From contig NZ_JAQGKZ010000091.1 in assembly GCF_028289855.1 (NCBI RefSeq), positions 1-38,329 of the forward strand: 38,329 bases of DNA, in the 5' to 3' direction. Shown piece by piece: positions 36,107-38,329 of the stretch (position 1 is its first letter; the number at the start of each line of letters is the position of its first letter). This DNA comes from Sphingomonas bacterium. GTDB lineage: Bacteria > Pseudomonadota > Alphaproteobacteria > Sphingomonadales > Sphingomonadaceae. The notes beneath the pieces are model-generated. The model was not told the DNA's origin and did no database searches. It worked only from the letters and a program-made list of their open reading frames with translations. A program made the position numbers and the translations under genes.

Positions 36107-37287
36107 CGCGGTCGCGCACGCGCCGTTGCGATGCCCTGTTTCAGCCCGGCGACGCTGGCCGCGATGTCGCATTCGTCGAAGATCGCGAGCGACCGCGCGC
36201 TCATCGCGGTGCGGCGCGCGTCGTCACCGGCCAGCGCGTCGATCGCCGCCGCCAGCGCCGCAATGTCGGTGCACGGAAACACGATCGTATTCTCGCCTTC
36301 GCGCGCGATATCGGTCGGCCCGACCGCGCCGATCCGGTCGCTCAGCACCTGCGGCAAGCCGATGCACGCGCCCTCCGAACAGATCAGCGGGTGCGGATCG
36401 TGCTGCGACGGATGCACCAGCATGTCGGCGGCCGCGTAGAGCCCCGGCAGCTTGTCGACGTTGACGAACCCGGCGAAGCGCGCCGCGACGCCTTGCGCAT
36501 CGGCCTTGGCACGGAGCTCGTCGATCAACTCGCCGTTGCCCGCGAACAGCGCGATCACCTTGCGGCCTTTGCTCTGCGCGAGCGCGTCGATCAGGTCGCC
36601 AGGGCGCTTGCGCGGCGACAGCTTGCCGACGAACAACGCGACGATCGCGTCTTCGGGGATATTGTACAGCGCGCGCGTTTCGGCGCGCAGACTCGCGCGG
36701 TTGGCGCTGGCGGCACGATACGTCGCCTCGTCGATCGTGAACGGCGAGCGGAAGATGCGGTCGGCGGGCGCGCCGTAATGAATATAGAATTCGGCGTTTC
36801 GGTCGCCCACCGACAGCAACGCCGAATAGCGCCGGAAGATCGCGCGGACGACGACTTCCTTGAGCGCCTTCGTCACGGTCGTCCGGTCGCGCAGCAATTC
36901 GGAATCGCCGATCGTCATCAGCGGCACCTTGTGGCGGCGGCACCACCAGATCGCGCGGAACACGTTGGCCTGCATGTGACCATAGACCAGCACCACATCG
37001 GGCGCGAACGCCGCCAGCCGATCGGCGATGACCGGTGCGCTGGGCTTGCGCACGCTCGGCTGGCCGCCTTCGGGAACCTCGCCGAGGAACTCGTGGCTAT
37101 AGCCGCCCAGCATGTCCATGTTCCAGCTGATCTGGGTCTGCATCTCTTCGTCGTAATAGGATTCGACGCCGATCGGCGCGCCGAACAGCACTCGGAGCTC
37201 GATATCGGGATCGGCGGCAATCGCGCGGTAGAAGGGCACGAAATGCTGGATCGGATGAGTGACGACGATCGCCAGGCGAGTCTTCAC
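36103..37287 (-). CDS. glycosyltransferase, GT4 family
   Basis: A 394-residue GT-B enzyme: N-terminus VKTRLAIVVTHPIQHFVPFY, then LVYGHMQANVFRA, and a C-terminal domain with ALFVGKLSPRKRPGDLI, FAGNGELIDEL and the donor loop HPSQHDPHPLICSEGACIGLPQVLS. I place the start at the GTG 37287, one base after the upstream FkbM stop; a longer ATG start would overlap that gene by 35 bases. The N-terminus THPIQHF is typical of transferases in EPS loci that act on lipid-linked acceptors. Confidence 0.9.
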   Translation of the reverse strand: MKTRLAIVVTHPIQHFVPFYRAIAADPDIELRVLFGAPIGVESYYDEEMQTQISWNMDMLGGYSHEFLGEVPEGGQPSVRKPSAPVIADRLAAFAPDVVLVYGHMQANVFRAIWWCRRHKVPLMTIGDSELLRDRTTVTKALKEVVVRAIFRRYSALLSVGDRNAEFYIHYGAPADRIFRSPFTIDEATYRAASANRASLRAETRALYNIPEDAIVALFVGKLSPRKRPGDLIDALAQSKGRKVIALFAGNGELIDELRAKADAQGVAARFAGFVNVDKLPGLYAAADMLVHPSQHDPHPLICSEGACIGLPQVLSDRIGAVGPTDIAREGENTIVFPCTDIAALAAAIDALAGDDARRTAMSARSLAIFDECDIAASVAGLKQGIATARARPR

Positions 37288-37288
37288 G

Positions 37289-38053
37289 TCAGCCTCTGGG
37301 TTCGAGCACGACGACCGGGCCATATTGGTCGAGCAAGGAAAAGCGCCCGGTCGCGAGGATCGCGGCGATCAGATCGTCGTGGCTGCCACGGTCGGGGACG
37401 CCATGCGTTTCCATGACGATGAGGCGCGCCTTGGCCAAAGCGTCGAGATCGTGCTCGACGATGCGCCATTCGACACCCTCGATGTCGCAGACCAGCGCGA
37501 AATCGGTCAGGCCGTGGCGGTCGATCAGTTGCGACAGCGTCACCGCGGGAACTTCGATCGTCGGTAATCCGCTGGCGTCGGCAGCAATCCGCCCGCTGTC
37601 CGATCGCTCGCCGAGTGCGAAGCGAACCGTGTCGCCCGCGCTGTAGCTGATCGCCGCCTCGATCACCTCGACCCCGCGCGCGCAATCGTTGATCGCCAGA
37701 TTGCCGCGCAGCACCTTGGCCAGCCGCGGATCGGCCTCGACCACGAACTGACGGCGCTCCGCGGCGATCCGGCGGCGGATCGTGCAGCTGATCACGCCCA
37801 GGCTGCCGCCTAGCTCGATCACGTCGCACTCGACCGGCAGATATTTCTGCACGAAACGATATTCGGCCGATTCATACCCGTTGACCAGCAACGCCGCCTT
37901 GGTCTCGGCATCGACCACCGGGCTGCTCGTGTCGATCGTCAGCCCGCGGTGCGGGATCCGGTCGCGGAGCACGCGCGCAGCGACGATCCCGGTCCAGCGA
38001 TTGGCGATGATCGGTCCGACGAACCGCTTCACATGGGTGGCAAGGCTGGTCAT
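37289..38053 (-). CDS. FkbM family methyltransferase
   Basis: A 254-residue SAM-dependent methyltransferase with motif I VIELGGSLGVISC at about 78-90, FVVEADPRLA, and LVCDIEGVEWRIVEHD near 187. The variant ELGGSLG separates it from the other copies in the window. ATG at 38053. Forty-three bases downstream of another FkbM gene and one base before a glycosyltransferase, so it belongs to the same operon. Confidence 0.86.
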   Translation of the reverse strand: MTSLATHVKRFVGPIIANRWTGIVAARVLRDRIPHRGLTIDTSSPVVDAETKAALLVNGYESAEYRFVQKYLPVECDVIELGGSLGVISCTIRRRIAAERRQFVVEADPRLAKVLRGNLAINDCARGVEVIEAAISYSAGDTVRFALGERSDSGRIAADASGLPTIEVPAVTLSQLIDRHGLTDFALVCDIEGVEWRIVEHDLDALAKARLIVMETHGVPDRGSHDDLIAAILATGRFSLLDQYGPVVVLEPRG

Positions 38054-38096
38054 GCCGCCCCGATGGGTGAAGCGGCGGGGGTGGTCAAGGAAGCAC

Positions 38097-38329
38097 TCAT
38101 TGCGGCACGATCACCCAATCGCCGCCGCCGATATCGGTCGCATCGGCTTCGACCAGGGTGGCGTGCGAGACGAGCCCGGTGCTCGCCGATGCCATGCGAT
38201 AGAATCGCGCTGGGGTAGGGAGGAGCGGCAGCAAGGCAGCGATTTCTTCCGCAACGGTGTGCGCGCCGCCGCCGACTTCGACCCATACGATCGGGCGGTC
38301 ACGCTTGATGGTCGTCTGAAGCCCCGCAA
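38097..38329 (-). CDS. FkbM family methyltransferase, C-terminal part (cut by window edge)
   Basis: Translating the minus strand from the right edge gives an open frame of about 77 codons to a TGA at 38099-38097: it begins GLQTTIKRDRPIVWVEVGGG, continues VAEEIAALLPLL...FYRMASAS and ends GGGDWVIVPQ. The phrase RPIVWVEV followed by a helix, a short beta strand and a terminal D-W-V-I/V motif is what the C-terminus of FkbM methyltransferases looks like. The start and SAM motif lie outside the window. The other minus-strand frames here are shadows. Its family call is less certain than for complete copies. Confidence 0.6.
   Translation of the reverse strand, partial: AGLQTTIKRDRPIVWVEVGGGAHTVAEEIAALLPLLPTPARFYRMASASTGLVSHATLVEADATDIGGGDWVIVPQ

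Overview
The window looks like a chromosomal segment of a GC-rich alphaproteobacterium, most likely a sphingomonad (Sphingomonas or a close relative). This rests on the codon use and GC content, short GTG/ATG-overlap operons, CCCCGGCCTTGTGCCGGGG-type repeat palindromes, a TonB-free sphingan-like arrangement of exopolysaccharide (EPS) genes, and small membrane proteins of a kind I associate with this family. No search was run, so the assignment is by recognition only.

Left part (about 1-12000), mostly housekeeping: class II DAHP synthase; a small secreted Lys/Pro-rich protein; a carotenoid-oxygenase-family enzyme divergent from a TetR regulator with a clear shared palindrome; a D-2-hydroxyacid dehydrogenase coupled to a TM2-domain protein; cysteinyl-tRNA synthetase coupled to a small exported protein; ribosomal protein S21; a membrane-anchored FKBP-type prolyl isomerase ending in a strong terminator; and a cydA-cydB-DUF2474 operon for a cytochrome bd quinol oxidase.

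Middle part (about 11100-22800), precursor and priming genes: a PqqD-like protein divergent from an Asp/Asn beta-hydroxylase-like enzyme that overlaps an FkbM methyltransferase; a UDP-glucuronate-4-epimerase-like enzyme; a nucleotide-sugar 6-dehydrogenase; an asparagine-synthetase-type amidotransferase; a PDZ/M48 metalloprotease; the polyprenyl-phosphate sugar transferase that starts the repeat unit; and a wecB-wecC pair (UDP-ManNAc and UDP-ManNAcA synthesis). Two pairs of inverted repeats lie between these genes.

Right part (about 22400-38329), assembly and export: a small membrane protein with its own terminator; a minus-strand operon of Wzy-like polymerase, Wza-like outer-membrane lipoprotein, Wzc-type tyrosine autokinase and an unknown TPR-like/beta-domain membrane protein; a plus-strand glycosyltransferase; and a long minus-strand operon entering from beyond the right edge: FkbM (partial), FkbM, glycosyltransferase, Wzx flippase, amidotransferase, FkbM, FkbM, glycosyltransferase, with gaps of only -4 to 43 bases.

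Together the genes describe a Wzx/Wzy-dependent polysaccharide. Uronic-acid nucleotides are made, probably amidated by the asparagine-synthetase-like enzymes, assembled by at least one priming and three other glycosyltransferases, methylated by up to five FkbM enzymes, flipped, polymerised and exported. The most unusual points are the density of FkbM methyltransferases, the two amidotransferases matched to several uronic-acid enzymes, the PqqD/beta-hydroxylase module, and two unknown membrane proteins inside the locus.
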